Assembly (NCBI GenBank): GCA_004194705.1
Contig: SADC01001320.1
Coordinates: 868,001-932,000, forward strand
Length of the DNA stretch: 64,000 nucleotides
Source: Ditylenchus dipsaci
Taxonomy: Eukaryota; Nematoda; Chromadorea; Rhabditida; Anguinidae
Direction: 5' to 3'
Shown here: piece after piece, positions 12,201 through 23,592 of the stretch
How the letters are laid out: each line of letters begins with the position of its first letter
How positions within the stretch are numbered: position 1 is the stretch's first letter
Translations under genes and position numbers: made by a program
The notes under the pieces: model-generated
Seen by the model: only the letters and a program-made list of their open reading frames with translations
What the model was told of the DNA's origin: nothing
The model's database searches: none

Positions 12201-14286
12201 ATACCAAATTTTTTTTAAAGTTTTTTTATTCGAACCTCTAAAAATCGGGAAAATATTAGTTCGATTTCGATCTTTTTATTTTACCGCATTTTCACTATTA
12301 GTTACCTCCCCTCCAAGAGGTGTTGAAAAATAATTACCTCTTTTTTAATAGTTAGTTTTTCTGTCTTTTTAGACTGAATTTACTTTTTTGCAAATATTTC
12401 AAAAACAACTTTTTACATGAACACATGTTCTAAAATAAAAGAGTTTGAACATAGAGTTGATGTTATGAACGGCATGGTGTTCAAACACATTTTTGTTTTT
12501 CTACAAAAAAGCAATAAGGGAGGAGACCAAGGCACATTTATTTGAGCACCGCATTAACCCATATAGTGTCGCACTTTTTTACTTAAAAATTTTTGACCAT
12601 GGTAAATAAAATAATTGAGAAATAATCACCCTCTTTCTCATATGCATTTTTGATCTTGAGTCCAGCTCGAAATTATGTCTCCGGTATGTGGATATGCGCA
12701 TCTCAACCCTAAGCCAACAAGCCCCTTGCGCCCCGAAATGGGTCGCAGGTGGCTTGATGCGTCAGAGGTTTTTTTTTGGAAATAGTCCTCCGCGCTCTGA
12801 AAACATGGTTTCTGCACGCTTCGACCCTCGAAATTCCGAAAAAAGTGCTTAAAAATTGATTTTGAGTGAGTTTAGGATTGTGTAGTCCTGCCCTAACTTT
12901 GAGCAGTGAAGTAGAAAAATGTATTTTGTATAGTTTTGGATATCTATCAAATTCTCACATCAGCTGAACCCCCATCCGTGTCCATGTAAAGAAAAGAGTT
13001 TTGACTGGGTTTGTAATGAATTAATGGAGGTAGAAAGTGATTGAAAGTGATGTTTTTGAGCTCCAGCTCTCCCGCAGCCAGTTTGTGGTGTATTCTGTGT
13101 GTGTAGTCCTCAATCTGCATGTTTTCTACGGTTTGGTGCATCCAAGTTCGGGTATAGCTTGCTAAATCAGCTAGTCCACCTTCATATAGTCGAAGTATCA
13201 TTGGTTGACACAACTAAACACATATATAAATCTTCTAAATGACCCTTTTTGCTTTAATTTTTTCAAAATTATTTTGACATTCTATCTTTGACCCATTTTT
13301 GAGGTAAATGACCAGTTATAGATAAATTTTTATTTTTTTAATAAATATATTGGCATTATTTTCTATCGGTTTTGGGGCCTGATAGTGCGTTATAAGTGTA
13401 ATTACGAGAATACCCAGTAAAGTGCAGTTTAGCAAAAATCTTGTCCCTCTAACTTAAGGCCATATCTTGGATGCCTTTTTTCACAAATATTTGTGGGCTG
13501 GCCGAATTGTGGCCACGTTTTCAAGGGTCTTCAGAAACCGAGACAAGATTTTTTTAACATATAAAAATTCTATTTTTCGCTCAAGATAGAGTCACACTTG
13601 TATTACAGTTGAATCTCGGTTATCCGGCACTCCATGAGACCGGTCCCCAGGGTGCCGAATAACCGAGCTTTAGCTGTAACAATAATAATTTTAGGCAAAC
13701 AAAAAGTTTGGTATTTCACGGAAGAAAATTTCAACTAAAACATGTAAAATTTGGATTTCAAAACCATGATACCTATGCAATGGTGTCAAACCATAATTTA
13801 CGAAAAATTATCAACATATCATAGAACCGAAGATTTTTTTGTTCGATTAATTAAAAAAATTAAGTATTTCCGAGTTTCTTCCTTGAATTTCGTGTAAAAA
13901 TGCGAAAATCTTTTATATATAACAGAAGCCTGATACGTCAGCAAAAGACGGTTAATTCTCGATTTTAATGATATTTCAGGGAAACTCAGGCGAAATTCAA
14001 TATCAATCGGAACTTTTTTCTCTCGAAAAAATGCCAATAAAAATATCTCCAACTGGCTATCTTCTTTTTGCTGGACATAAGGGAAGATTACATACAAAAA
14101 GTGGGTCAAAAACACAATGCTAAAGGGAAGTTTTGAATTAATTAGAGCAATAATGGTAAATTTAATATGCCTTGTTTGATTTGGAACTAAGATCGAATAC
14201 AAGTTGATAGCACTAACCTCGAGCAATTGAATCAAAACAACCAGCCGAAAAATAGCCAGACTTTTATGCCTGAAGGCATTAGTCAT
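9238..14286 (-). CDS. BPI/LBP-like lipid-binding protein
   Basis: Predicted secreted lipid- or lipopolysaccharide-binding protein of the BPI/LBP/CETP superfamily. Exons, 5' to 3': 14286-14218 (hydrophobic leader AIFRLVVLIQLLE), 13213-12959, 12169-12059, 11925-11776, 11707-11470, about 11184-11130, 11042-10814, 10114-about 9970, about 9960-9432 and 9341-9238. Phase agrees across the first five. The N-terminal barrel shows LRLYEGGLADLASYTRT, then GELELKNITFNHFLPP. The Cys expected of the family's disulfide is in EMYQCVARF or EQTYCHMM. A second barrel follows (VELFMDEITLQELV, then VKIEITAEIELALQ), ending QDGMPIDQFF. A Pro/Gln/Ser-rich insert (about 9690-10050) separates parts of the second barrel and makes the protein longer than usual. 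The fifth-to-sixth and eighth-to-ninth junctions are out of phase by one base. The 1-kb first intron holds a small MITE. Confidence 0.75.
12640..12745. repeat. Partial copy of the GC-rich snapback family
   Basis: Contains ATGCATTTTTGATCTTGAGT, a degenerate CTCGAAATTATGTCTCCGG, and GCGCATCTCAACCCTAAGC, followed by CCCCTTGCGCCCCGAAATGG. This is the left arm and start of the loop of the snapback seen in fuller form at 32.3, 36.7, 48.6 and 49.5 kb. It lies in an intron of the BPI-like gene. Confidence 0.6.
13604..13678. mobile_element. 75-bp MITE with TACAGTTGAATC ends
   Basis: A compact hairpin: TACAGTTGAATCTCGGTTAT at the left, GAATAACCGAGCTTTAGCTGTA at the right, and GGTCCCCAGGGTGCC in the middle. 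It matches the CAGTCAA/TTGACTG class scattered through the window. It lies in the first intron of the BPI-like gene. Confidence 0.65.
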
Positions 14287-15314
14287 TCTCTGCTTATTTT
14301 TTCAAGCAAACAAGCTAACGATTTGGGCAAACACATCTCCCTTTTATTAGCTCAATAAGTGTGATTTTGAGTAGAATTGATTGGAATTTGGACAAGTATA
14401 AAGGAATGTTTGCTGAACAACAACAAGACCATCAGCCTTAACCTTTGACGTTGCCCTCCCCCTCTTCTATAGTAGCTGTTATTTGAGGAGTGGGAGTGAC
14501 CAGAGACAGCGTGTCTTACTACCCATCCCCACCATCCACAAAAATAGCAGCGAACAAAGTGCGTGGGACTCTAATAGATGGATGGACAACACTTTAGTTG
14601 ATCCAAGGAAAGTCGAGAGTATTTCTGTCAAGTGCTGGAATGTGTTGCTAGAACAATAGCCAGTCTATTAATAGATACAAGCAGTTTTTTTCCGTGGGCT
14701 TGCCTTTTACTTTCTAAGTTAAGGGAAAGGTTGAAGCGTTCACCCTGATGTAGCTCCTTGCATTCTTTTCAAACCCGCCAAATTAAATATTACTCATGTT
14801 AGTTAACTATTTTACCGTGCACTCAGTATGCGAAATCCAAGATATGTCGTCTGTAAACTAACCAATGTTAAAGGACTATAGCTTTTGAGCTCAGTGGAAT
14901 TTTCGAATTTCGAATTGGTGGGGGATAATTTTTTACTTCGAAAATATTCAAAAATTATTTTTTGTTTGCATCTAAAATTTTCATAACTTTGAACCATCGA
15001 CTAGTCGAGCCCAATATCGCTTGACACTGCCAGATCGAATCAGTTAGCCGACTCTTACTGAACTAAAACTTACTGATATTAGGTTGTTACCCTGTTTCAC
15101 GTATGGGTACCTTTTTTGCCTTGGTCTCCCTTGTTGTTTTTTAAGGGTTTCACTGTTTTTCTGTAGAATTTTCATACCAAAATCATGGTATGCACGCAGC
15201 TTGTAGAAAGAGCGGCAGAAGTAAAAAAATGTCATTGTTATCGCGAAATAAAAAACGTAAAAAAACAACATGGGGGACGAGGCAGACAAGGCACCCATAA
15301 GTAAAACAGGGCCT
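14287..15314. other. Intergenic, upstream side of the BPI-like gene
   Basis: No gene is recognised. The last 300 bases could be read on the minus strand as a hydrophobic peptide, but no family, start context or splice sites support it. Confidence 0.4.
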
Positions 15315-16342
15315 GGGTTGTTCACAAAGCTCGTAGCCCCTAAAACTCACTTTTTTTAACAACTCCACTGCAAACCTGATATTTATGACTAATAATATTT
15401 TTTCAGGTTTACTACGTTTGCCATCCTAAGATTTGACATTTGAGAGAAAAAATATTTTTTCTCGAAACTTCGCCCTGGTAGCCCCTTACCTCTCAAAATT
15501 TTTTGAAAATACCCGTCAAATTTTTAAATTCAAATTTTTCTTTTTTGTCTTTAATATTGACTTCAATATAGCTTTGCACTTATTGGCACTAGGTGAATTC
15601 ATCGACACTAAATTCATCGACACATTTTTTTTCAAATTAATCTTTTTGTCTTGTGAAGAGCTGCTATGTCTTAAAATGTTTTTATAATCCACCCCCAGCT
15701 CCACTGGTAATTCATGCAACAACCAAACCAAGTGGTCGTAAGCTTAAATATTTTTTTACGATTTGAGCTTCAAAACTTGTTTTCTGCACTTATTAGAGCA
15801 TTCTGAAGATGGTTTTGCAGTAGCGAAATTCCATTTTGATGGTATTTTTACAGTTTTCGTAAATCTTGCAAAACGTTATTTAGTACTGTCAAACCATCCT
15901 TATAATACTTGAATCAGTGCAGAAAAAAGGTTTTGGAACCTAAAGACATAAAAAAAATTCAATCCAAATAGATGACCACTTGGTTTCGTTGGTACATGAG
16001 ACATCTGATGATCCAGCTACCAACGTGGTCAGATGCAATACAACAAATGATCTGGTATACAACTTGGGTACTACCGACTAAGTACTGCTATTTAGGTACC
16101 ACTACCTAGAAACTACAATCTACTACCGCCCAAGTGCGACTACCAGTGGCGTACGCAGAAATTTCTGACGGAGGGGGCACCAGGTCATTTTACCTACACC
16201 ACTTTTCAAATTTTCGAGGACATTTTACCTACACCGTCTAAAAAAAATCTGACGGAGGGGTGGATGGTGGTCACGGATAAGGAAAAAAATCTGATGGTTA
16301 AAAAAGTGAGTTTTAAGAGGCTACGAACTTTGTGAACAACCC
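15315..16342. mobile_element. Inverted-repeat element with GGGTTGTTCACAAAG ends
   Basis: Left: GGGTTGTTCACAAAGCTCG, then AGCCCCTAAAACTCAC and TTTTTTTAAC. Right: the inverted copy GTTAAAAAAGTGAG, TTTTAAGAGGCTACGAA and CTTTGTGAACAACCC. The arms are about 45 bp. A CCAAGTGGTCG-type palindrome sits inside. No coding capacity. Confidence 0.7.
15719..15993. repeat. CCAAGTGGTCG palindrome, copy 1
   Basis: The left arm starts AACCAAACCAAGTGGTCG and the right arm ends GACCACTTGGTTTCGTTGGT. Between them, inverted motifs AACTTGTTTTCTGCACT, GAAGATGGTTTTGCAGT and AAACCATCCTT pair. Related copies are at 32.9-33.7, 41.2-41.5 and 56.3-56.6 kb. The unit is about 270-340 bp and noncoding. Confidence 0.7.
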
Positions 16343-16509
16343 AATATCTATGCTAGATGTTCCTCGAATGATACACCTAATTTAATTTTTGAATGCAGAC
16401 AAAAAAAGTAATTTGAAGAAACATTTTAATGTTTAATGTTTTTTTCACTTCGAAAAACATTTCGAAGTGAAAATTCGTCCCCTCTACCAATTCAACATTT
16501 GGAAATACG

Positions 16510-16610
16510 CTGCAATACGCGCGCACAGACTTACCTTAGACATAATTCCGAGCAAGACTCTTGATCAAAAAAGGATTTAGAGAGTCTTTTTGCCCAGCTC
16601 CAGCAAGAAA
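16510..16610. repeat. Partial copy of the GC-rich snapback family
   Basis: GCGCGCACAGACTTACCTTAG, then ACATAATTCCGAGCAAGACTC and TTGATCAAAAAAGGATTTAGA, is the right arm of the snapback repeat described at 32.3 and 49.5 kb. The left arm and loop are absent. Confidence 0.6.
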
Positions 16611-16852
16611 AATATGATGAATCACCCAAAAATGACCCTAAAATACCCGAAAAAGACCATTTATCCCTGAGGGACGGGAGGCAATTTTTTTTGACAAAGT
16701 TTAAATTTTTTTAATCAGAAAGTGTTTAGAAATGCTTCTTTTATCGTGTTAAGCAGAAAAAATGAGCTCGGGAGGTGATTTTGGGTCACTTTTCAAAAAA
16801 AACCGAGTATGGGGGGGGCTATAAAAGTACCGAATATAAAAGCTAAAAAGCC

Positions 16853-17003
16853 GGGGCGAAACGTCCCGTCACGCCCGACGCAAATTTGGCCACCTTTTTG
16901 TCCCGCGCCCGTCCCGGAAAAATTTTTGACCCTGTCCCATCCCGGCGTCCCGTCCCAAAATTTCTTTTCAAATTTTCGTCCTGTCCCGTCCCGAAATAGG
17001 CCA
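16853..17003. repeat. Low-complexity GTCCCG-rich stretch
   Basis: Many irregular copies of GTCCC and GTCCCG occur within 150 bases, for example CGTCCCGTCACGCCCGACG and CCTGTCCCGTCCCGAAAT. Apparent open frames here are products of the low complexity and are not genes. Confidence 0.7.
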
Positions 17004-17504
17004 TCTGCCATCTCTAACTATAAGCTCATATATGTCGGCTTTACTCTTACCAATGTTAACTACAAGTTCAGATGTGTCGGTTGTAATTTAACACGCGAAA
17101 GGCTGTGTGTACCAAACTATGCGTTTCGTGTAGAATTTTACGCTGAGCACGAAGGCTAAAAAACATTTCGGAAACACGAGGGATTCGAACAGGTAAAACA
17201 GCAGTTAAAAAAAGTTAATTTTGGCCTGTTCCTAACCACCTAGAAATGAGTGCTACTTGCTCAAATTTGTGTACCACGTGGGCATGTAATATTTCAAAAT
17301 GCAGGGCATCAGAGCTATCTATTGCACAAAAATTTGTAGCAGAGTGGTTATAATTTCACATAAATTTTCTGATTTTCTTTCTGTAAGCCAGTTTTCGAAA
17401 ATTCCTCCAACTCGAGACAACAATCATTCAAATATTTTGCGAAGTTGAATTTTCGATACGTGCTTTTGGAATATTCCTATGAGTGATCTTTAAAGGGGTA
17501 GGGG

Positions 17505-20125
17505 CAGTGTTTTTGAAAACGAATACGAAATCGGGTTTACGAACGAATTTGCGAAACGAAATGAAAACGAAAACGAAATGGTGTCTCAAAGCGAAACGAA
17601 AACGAAAACGAATGGCAATCTGAAATGAATGCGAAAACGAAAACGAATTCGTTTTCGTTTTCATTTCGTTTTCGATTTCGTTTTCGTTCTCATTTTGAAC
17701 TGGAGTTCGTTTTTCTTTTCATTTTGAAATGGTTTTCGTTTTTGTTTTCACTTTGAAATGGTTTTCGTTTTTGTTTTCACTTTTATCCTGCATTTATTTT
17801 CTTCAAGTTTACTATACTTTAGATTCTTTTCGTCATGTTTCACTCTCATTAACAAATTTCTGCTTAGGCTAAGTGAAACAGAACATTTGAATGGACTCAA
17901 TCAGCTCATCGCCGTGCAGTCTCAAAAAAAGAGGGGGTCGTCAACGAGATGCGGTTTGGAACAATTTTTTCGAAGAAAGAAATATGGCAGAAGAGACCAT
18001 TGTCCGATGCAAGAAATGCACTGTGGTTCGTACAATTATCACTGTTGCGTCTTTGTGGTGATAATTACTGAACTTTTTCAGGTATACAAGTCTTCCACTA
18101 CTGCTCCAAATCTTAAAAGGCACTGGAGAATGGCACATCCCGATCTAGAACAGCCTTCTCAGAAGATTGGATCTAAGTTTACCAAGAAACAACTCAACAC
18201 AAGGTACTTGTGAGTTTCAAAGATGCTTAAATGCTTGCATTTGTCACTGTATCTTTCCAGAATCCATCAAGCTCAAAGTGCGCTTTCTGATGTGCTTTCG
18301 ATCCCAGCATTATCAATCAACCTCATGTTGCATCCTCTAATGAAGAAACTGCTTCATGTTTTGAACTCGAATATCCAGGTTTTAGTTTTCTCATTTTCTT
18401 GTGATCTATCTTGGCTGTTTTAGATGCCAAACAATTTCTCATGCATGAAGGAACTGTTAGTCAATCGTGTTGAACTTGTGAAAGAAGGTGTCAAATGCCG
18501 CTTATGTAAACTGCCTTATCGCGCATCCATAACTTGTGACATCTGGACGGATCCTGGGATGAGACATTCTTATTTGGGTATGATTAGGATTCTTTTATTT
18601 ATTGATAGCTTCCCATATTGATTCTTCAACAGGCATAACAATTCATTATTGCGACACTGATGGCACTCTCCGCCGTAATTTTCTTGGTCTAAGTGAACTG
18701 GAAACTGCACATACCGCTCATCTCATCCGAAATGTGACAGAAGACATCTTGTCGCAATATGAAATAGACATGCAACAGGTGTTTAAAGTCGTGACAGATA
18801 ACGGGAGCAACATTGTATGTGCTTTTAAAGATATTCTACCTGGTACCTTAATTTTTCTTCTGTTACAAAAACTCTTTCACGTTTGAAATTTAGTGGGTTT
18901 GGATATTGAGTTCTTACTAGTTTTCGATTATTTAACGCTTTTTTAGGACGGAAAAGACATCGCAAAGTTGGCTCTTGAGATATTGGCTATTACTGGCACC
19001 AACACTCCAGTGGAAAGAGTTTTCTCTCAATGCGGTTTGGCAACGGCAAGGCATCGTAACAGAACCAATTGTCAACTACTAGATTCTCAGTTAATAGTGT
19101 ATTTAAATTCTTATTGTTACGAGAAATGAGTCTTTATTGCTTCGTGTCGGTTTTGGCTGAATAAAGCGTTATAAAGGAAATATATTGGCGTAGGGTGGTT
19201 AATTACGGTTTTAAGCATTTAAGACAAATCGAGGATACTGTTTGAATTATTATATATACTAAGGGCAGAAGGCGCCTATTGGCGCCTCTGCCGTGTTTTG
19301 AAATTTCAATAAAAATCAATTTTCTTATATAAATAGAAATCCATCACTTACCACGCGTGAGTACCTTTTCTTGTGTGCCCCTGTTCTGTCTACTCTCCTC
19401 CTGCCTATTACACTCCTGCCTATCCCTCCCGTCTACCCTCCACCTGGGTACCTCTCTCCTGGCTATACTCCTCAATAAAGTTATAACGGTCACGACGGTA
19501 CCACTCATGAGACTTCCACAAAAAACACCAATATTCAACATTAAATAGCAAAATCTCACAAATTTTCACAGCAATTTCTTAATCTGAAAGTCAAAGGTCC
19601 TCAGCCGTTAAAAGAGCTTTCAAATAAGTACAAATTTGCCTGATAACATTTTTCTCAGGAACAGGTTATAACCGGCACAGCCAGGCTACTCAAAATAGAG
19701 ACACACAGCAGACCCGAATACTATATAGAGATTGAGAGCTTAATAGTTAGTTATCCAGCTTAGTTATCCAGCGAACCAATTATGAGTTTCAAGTTATGAA
19801 ATTATATCGCCTGCGAAAATACCAGAAGTTATAGAAAGAAACCCTAATATAAAGCGAAACCGAAAATGAAATTCAATACGAAAGGAAAACGAAAACGAAA
19901 TGAAAACGAAAACGAAATCCAATGCGAAATGAAAACGAAAACGAAATCGTTTCAAAATGAAATGAAAACGAAAACGAAATCGATTTCAAAACGAAATGAA
20001 AACGAAAACGAAATTTCGTTTTCATTTCGTTTTGATACCTCATTTCGTTTTCGTTTTCATTTCATTTCGAAATTTCGCTTTGATTTCATTTCGCATTGAT
20101 TTCGTGTTCGTTTATGAAAACACTG
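17505..20125 (+). mobile_element. hAT DNA transposon with intact 8-bp target duplication
   Basis: The terminal inverted repeats are CAGTGTTTTTGAAAACGAA at the left and the reverse complement of CAGTGTTTTCATAAACGAA at the right, about 28 bp with few mismatches. The eight bases GGTAGGGG flank it on both sides (17497-17504 and 20126-20133), as expected for hAT. Subterminal regions of 200-250 bp hold dense GAAAACGAAA repeats in both orientations, a likely transposase-binding array. It encodes a broken hAT transposase. Confidence 0.92.
17888..19129 (+). pseudogene. hAT transposase, internally deleted
   Basis: Pieces of a hAT transposase appear in order. A BED zinc finger comes first (RCKKCTV, then after a short intron TTAPNLKRHWRMAHPDLE). 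Then ALSINLMLHPLMKKLLHVLN, SFMKELLVNRVELVK-like sequence, and TCDIWTDPGMRHSYLGMI. The catalytic-core piece FKVVTDNGSNIVCAF ends near 18840. The C-terminal dimerisation segment (LALEILAITGTNTPVERVFS, ending QLIVYLNSYCYEK) starts near 18949. The roughly 250 residues normally between the core and the dimerisation domain are missing, and several frame breaks occur. It is non-functional, though the ends look mobilisable. Confidence 0.85.
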
Positions 20126-20991
20126 GGTAGGGGTAGTGTTCCTCTTGCCCGTATCTGGTCCCGCATGGAAAACACTTTTTTTAATTCAAATTAATCCATT
20201 TTTGGAGGTTGCAGGCTCGAATCTCTCTGGATGTAAACTTAATTTTATTCGCATTTTTTCAGCGATTGAGCTGAAGTTATGCTTAAAAATATCGACGAAT
20301 CGATTGGAAAGATTTTCGGCATTGCTCTTTTAGTAAAAAACTCTTTTGAATTTGCAAAATAAGCCAGAAACCAAACATTTCGGTTAATGTCTATTTTATC
20401 TATCGGTCAATTTTATTTTAGCCATTTTCTAGAGTCAGAAATACGCAAGGTACCTCATAAAAAAATCTCTACATCGAATAGAAATAGACAGTACGTCAGA
20501 AATTACTTCAGAAATCGGGTAGCTTGGATGGCTTAATTTACAAAAATTACCGATTTTCGGACGAAAGTTAAATTGCTATTCTTGGTTTTAAGTGTAGCTT
20601 AGCTATAAAGCTTGTGGAATCATGCCTGATAATCTAGCCCGGTCTGCAAACCTCTGACAATTATTTTTGTAAATGTCAAATAACATGTTAAAAAATAAAG
20701 TTCACAGCCATGGGGATTCGAAGCAGCAATCTCCAAAAGTGGTTCAATTTGAATTTAAACGTTTTCCATGCGGGACCAGATACGGACAAGAAATACACTC
20801 CCCTTTAAGTGCATTTCATCATTTCTTTTAACTCACTCGTTTTAACAAATACCCGGACTACTTATAACAAAGTCTACTCTGCATTAAAATTTTATTTGCT
20901 AAAGCACAAAATAGAACATCACAGAACGTTGAAATAAAGTAGTGGTTGGACAAAAAAATAAAGCGAAAAGCACAAAATATGTTCGAGACAC

Positions 20992-22206
20992 TTAGCAGCC
21001 TCCCACTTGTTCCTGATAGACTTCAATCACATCGTCTTCTTCCATCTCAAGCGACTTCGGCGTGTCTTCGTCATTAATTCGGCTAAATTTCACATTTGTA
21101 GAGTTATTCAAATGGTTTAAGGTTTTTTCTTTGAGCTATATTTTGTTTTGTGACTTTTGTGACTACATTTTAACAATTTGTAAACACAGACCGCCTCATT
21201 TTTGAAAATCAATTTTCATTTGCAGTTTGAAGCAAATTTTGGTTTTCTCTCAGCTTGTAGTATAAGCCTTGTTTAATAATCAAATCAGAACACAAATCAC
21301 GGGCGTTTCGGACATTAAATCAAACGCCAATAAATTGCTTTTCGGTTCTGAGTGAATCTATGTTTACAGTCAAAACTCCATAGAACGTACAGTCGACGCT
21401 CTCTACGACTCTCAAGGGACCGGCTAAACCGAGTCGTTATAAAGAGCGTCGTTTTGACGTAAATGAGGTCGTTCGTGACCAAAAATATGTTCAGGGCACG
21501 TAGAGGGACCTGCCAAAACATTACGTTATACAGATTTTACGTTGTATAGAGTTTAAATTGTACAGTCAAAGCTTTACATAACGACCACCCCTCATAACGT
21601 TCAGCTCTATATAACGTTCACTTAAGCTCGGTCCCGCGGATAAAGAACTACGTATAATCACTACTCCTCATAACGTTCAGCTTTACATAACATTCACCTG
21701 AAGCCGGTCCCAGGGTGAACGTTATATAGAGCTTTGACTGTATAGTTTTTGCGTTATACAGAGCCAAATACAGAACTGTTATGATTAAGTTATACGGGGT
21801 TTTCGTTATATTGAGTTACGTTGTATGAAGTTTTGTCTTTACAAATTTTCGAAACTCAAAATAGATTCCATTTAATGTACTTTGAGCAGCACCAAACAAA
21901 AATAAATCTGGAAAAAATTTACCGCCCGTCGAAAAGGAAGCGAAGAGCATTGACCGACACTCCAGTGCGCTCAGCGTATGACTTCTTCAGCTTTCCCATG
22001 CTTGTGCCAAACTTCACTCGGAAGTGTACCTCGTTAGAGTCCTGCAAAAATTAAAACAAATTATATGATTTAGATTAAACCAAAAAAATGATAAAAAAAA
22101 TCTATACCTGTCCGACCACCTTTAGCTTAATATATTCAGCGTTAGCTGGAGCAGCGGCACCATTTGGGGCATCTCCAGCGTTTGACTGATCTCCATTGTC
22201 GGCCAT
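20992..22206 (-). CDS. smo-1: SUMO (small ubiquitin-like modifier)
   Basis: Ubiquitin-like protein conjugated to lysines of nuclear and other targets. Exons 22206-22108, 22041-21923 and 21082-20992 join in phase and give about 102 residues. Residues 1-22 are the flexible, Ala/Asn-rich head (MADNGDQSNAGDAP). Then come EYIKLKVVGQDSNEVHFRVK, the hydrophobic-patch region KLKKSYAERTGVSV, RFLFDGRRI, and the acidic stretch LEMEEDDVIEVYQEQ. It ends in GG followed by a single Cys, so SUMO proteases must trim one residue. No internal consensus SUMO-acceptor lysine is obvious in the head, as in SUMO1-type and nematode SMO-1. Intron 2 (840 bp) carries two CAGTCAA-type MITEs. The symbol follows the nematode name. 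Confidence 0.96.
21366..21464. mobile_element. CAGTCAA-type MITE in SUMO intron 2
   Basis: The left end CAGTCAAAACTCCATAGAAC faces the right end AAGAGCGTCGTTTTGACG. The centre is GGGACCGGCTAAACC. The right end has lost the usual CTG, so it is a decayed copy. Confidence 0.5.
21563..21740. mobile_element. TA-flanked MITE in SUMO intron 2
   Basis: CAGTCAAAGCTTTACATAACG at the left faces CGTTATATAGAGCTTTGACTG at the right, with TA on both sides. The motif CATAACGTTCA repeats inside, and the centre is GGTCCC. About 178 bp and noncoding. Confidence 0.75.
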
Positions 22207-22380
22207 GGTCGGTGTTATGAGAGTTGGTTAGGAACTGAGCGAATTGCCTTAAATAACTAGCTACAAAAACAATTTAAGCTTCCAAATCATGATATGAAAT
22301 CATTTAGCAATTTTGTTGACAATGTAAAACAGCACGATATACTTATAGAATTCACATATTTTTGAAGCCATTTTTAGAGT

Positions 22381-22513
22381 TACCGTATTACTCTTATAGA
22401 GGCCGGGGTTTTTTTTGAATGCCTAAAAATATCGAAATTGTAAATAAAAAATGACCCTTACTCTGAATTCCTAGTCAAAAAACAGGGGGTTGCTCTATTA
22501 GAGGAAATACGGT
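22381..22513. mobile_element. TACCGTATT-type MITE upstream of SUMO
   Basis: TACCGTATTACTCTTATAGAG at the left faces CTCTATTAGAGGAAATACGGT at the right. The family is shared with 7975 and 53912. It lies about 175 bases upstream of the SUMO start codon, so it may sit in or near the promoter. Confidence 0.65.
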
Positions 22514-23214
22514 GCGACCATTTGTAAAATTTTTCACAAAATACTTCTTTTGTAATAGACTGCTAGCGCATTACTACTTCAAATGTGGTCAGGATTGTTG
22601 ACATGGAATTTACAACTTTGAACTTTTTTTAAATTTTATATCTTTCAGTTTAAGATCACCTTCCAAACCAGGCCCATTTTCGCCTGATTTCTCCTGTTAC
22701 TTAACTCTCACTTTAAAAAAAGATCTATTTGTGGAAGCAGGGCAAAAATGTAGGTCGTATTTAGGAAGGGAACTCGAAACTTCTTAAAAATAACACAAAA
22801 ATATATTTAAATGAGAAGAGCTAGCTGCCAGATGAAAAGAATAAAAAACAAGTTTGAAACACTGAATATATATTCCTTTAGGTAGCAGCAGCCGTTGAAA
22901 CAATTATCTTATCTAATCAAACATCTTGGCGCCAATTCAGATGTGCCATATTTCTGCAGGGTGAATCAATTATAATTGATATTCTATAAGACAGGGCGGA
23001 AATACACTTTCTACAAACTCATCAAAGGCCAACTAAAAAGGGCCATTTTACCCCGTGTTTAGAGTTTAGTCTCAATAAGACTTTCCGCCATTGTCTGCGC
23101 TCGAACTTTTTTTACCCAAATTTTCGGGATCTTTCGCCAGTTGTCTTTGGTATCTTTAGTTCAAAATTGCAAGAACTCCGATTTTACCGCTTATTTTCGT
23201 AAATGACCTTATAG
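22514..23214. other. Intergenic, nothing recognised
   Basis: AT-rich, with no coding or RNA signal that I can support. Confidence 0.5.
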
Positions 23215-23592
23215 GGTTCTTACAATAAGCGTTTTTAGAGGCAGGTGTAGGTTGATGTCGGGGGAGGTGGAGGTCGAAGTCAATATGTTCTTACAATGTT
23301 GGGTGCAGTTTCGGGTCGAGGTTGAGGTCAAGGTATTTTTACAATTTGATTGATATTCGTGTTCAGCTTGATCAATCCGCTTATAAAACTGCCATTCCGA
23401 TTCAAAATTGAGTATGAAATTAGATAATATGCTAACAAAAAGATATATGTGCAGGTGCGGATCGAGGTTCAGGTGTTGGTTGATGTGAGAACATATCCAC
23501 CTGCATATCCACCTACACCTATACCTTTCACTGTGAGAACATTACATCGACCTAGACCTGCACCCGCACCTACACTTGCTCATTGTTAGAGA
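23215..23592. repeat. Foldback built of GGTGTAGGT-like repeats
   Basis: The left half is rich in GGTGTAGGTTGATGTCGGG and GGTCGAGGTTGAGGTCAAGG. The right half carries the inverted forms (CCACCTACACCTATACC, GACCTAGACCTGCACCC). TTCTTACAAT at the left edge faces CATTGTTAGAGA at the right. The six-base periodic arms are purine-rich on one strand and pyrimidine-rich on the other. Confidence 0.6.

Larger units (their letters stand above)
17490..20808. mobile_element. TTAA-flanked foldback MITE interrupted by hAT
   Basis: The left end TTAAAGGGGTAGGGG stops at the hAT insertion. The element resumes at 20126 with GGTAGGGGTAGTGTTCCTC, then CCCGTATCTGGTCCCGCATG. The right end is the inverted copy (CATGCGGGACCAGATACGG ... 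ACTCCCCTTTAA, ending 20808). Removing the insert and one target copy gives about 690 bp. Both arms hold a motif like the Pol III B box (CAGGCTCGAATCTC at about 20212). Confidence 0.75.

Noticed and set aside
16793..17159. Proline/glycine-rich frames on both strands
   Set aside because: Product of the GTCCCG low-complexity stretch.
17758..20099. Phe/Ser/Lys/Asn-rich open frames
   Set aside because: Translations of the AAAACGAAA subterminal repeats of the hAT element. Only the BED, core and dimerisation pieces have homology.
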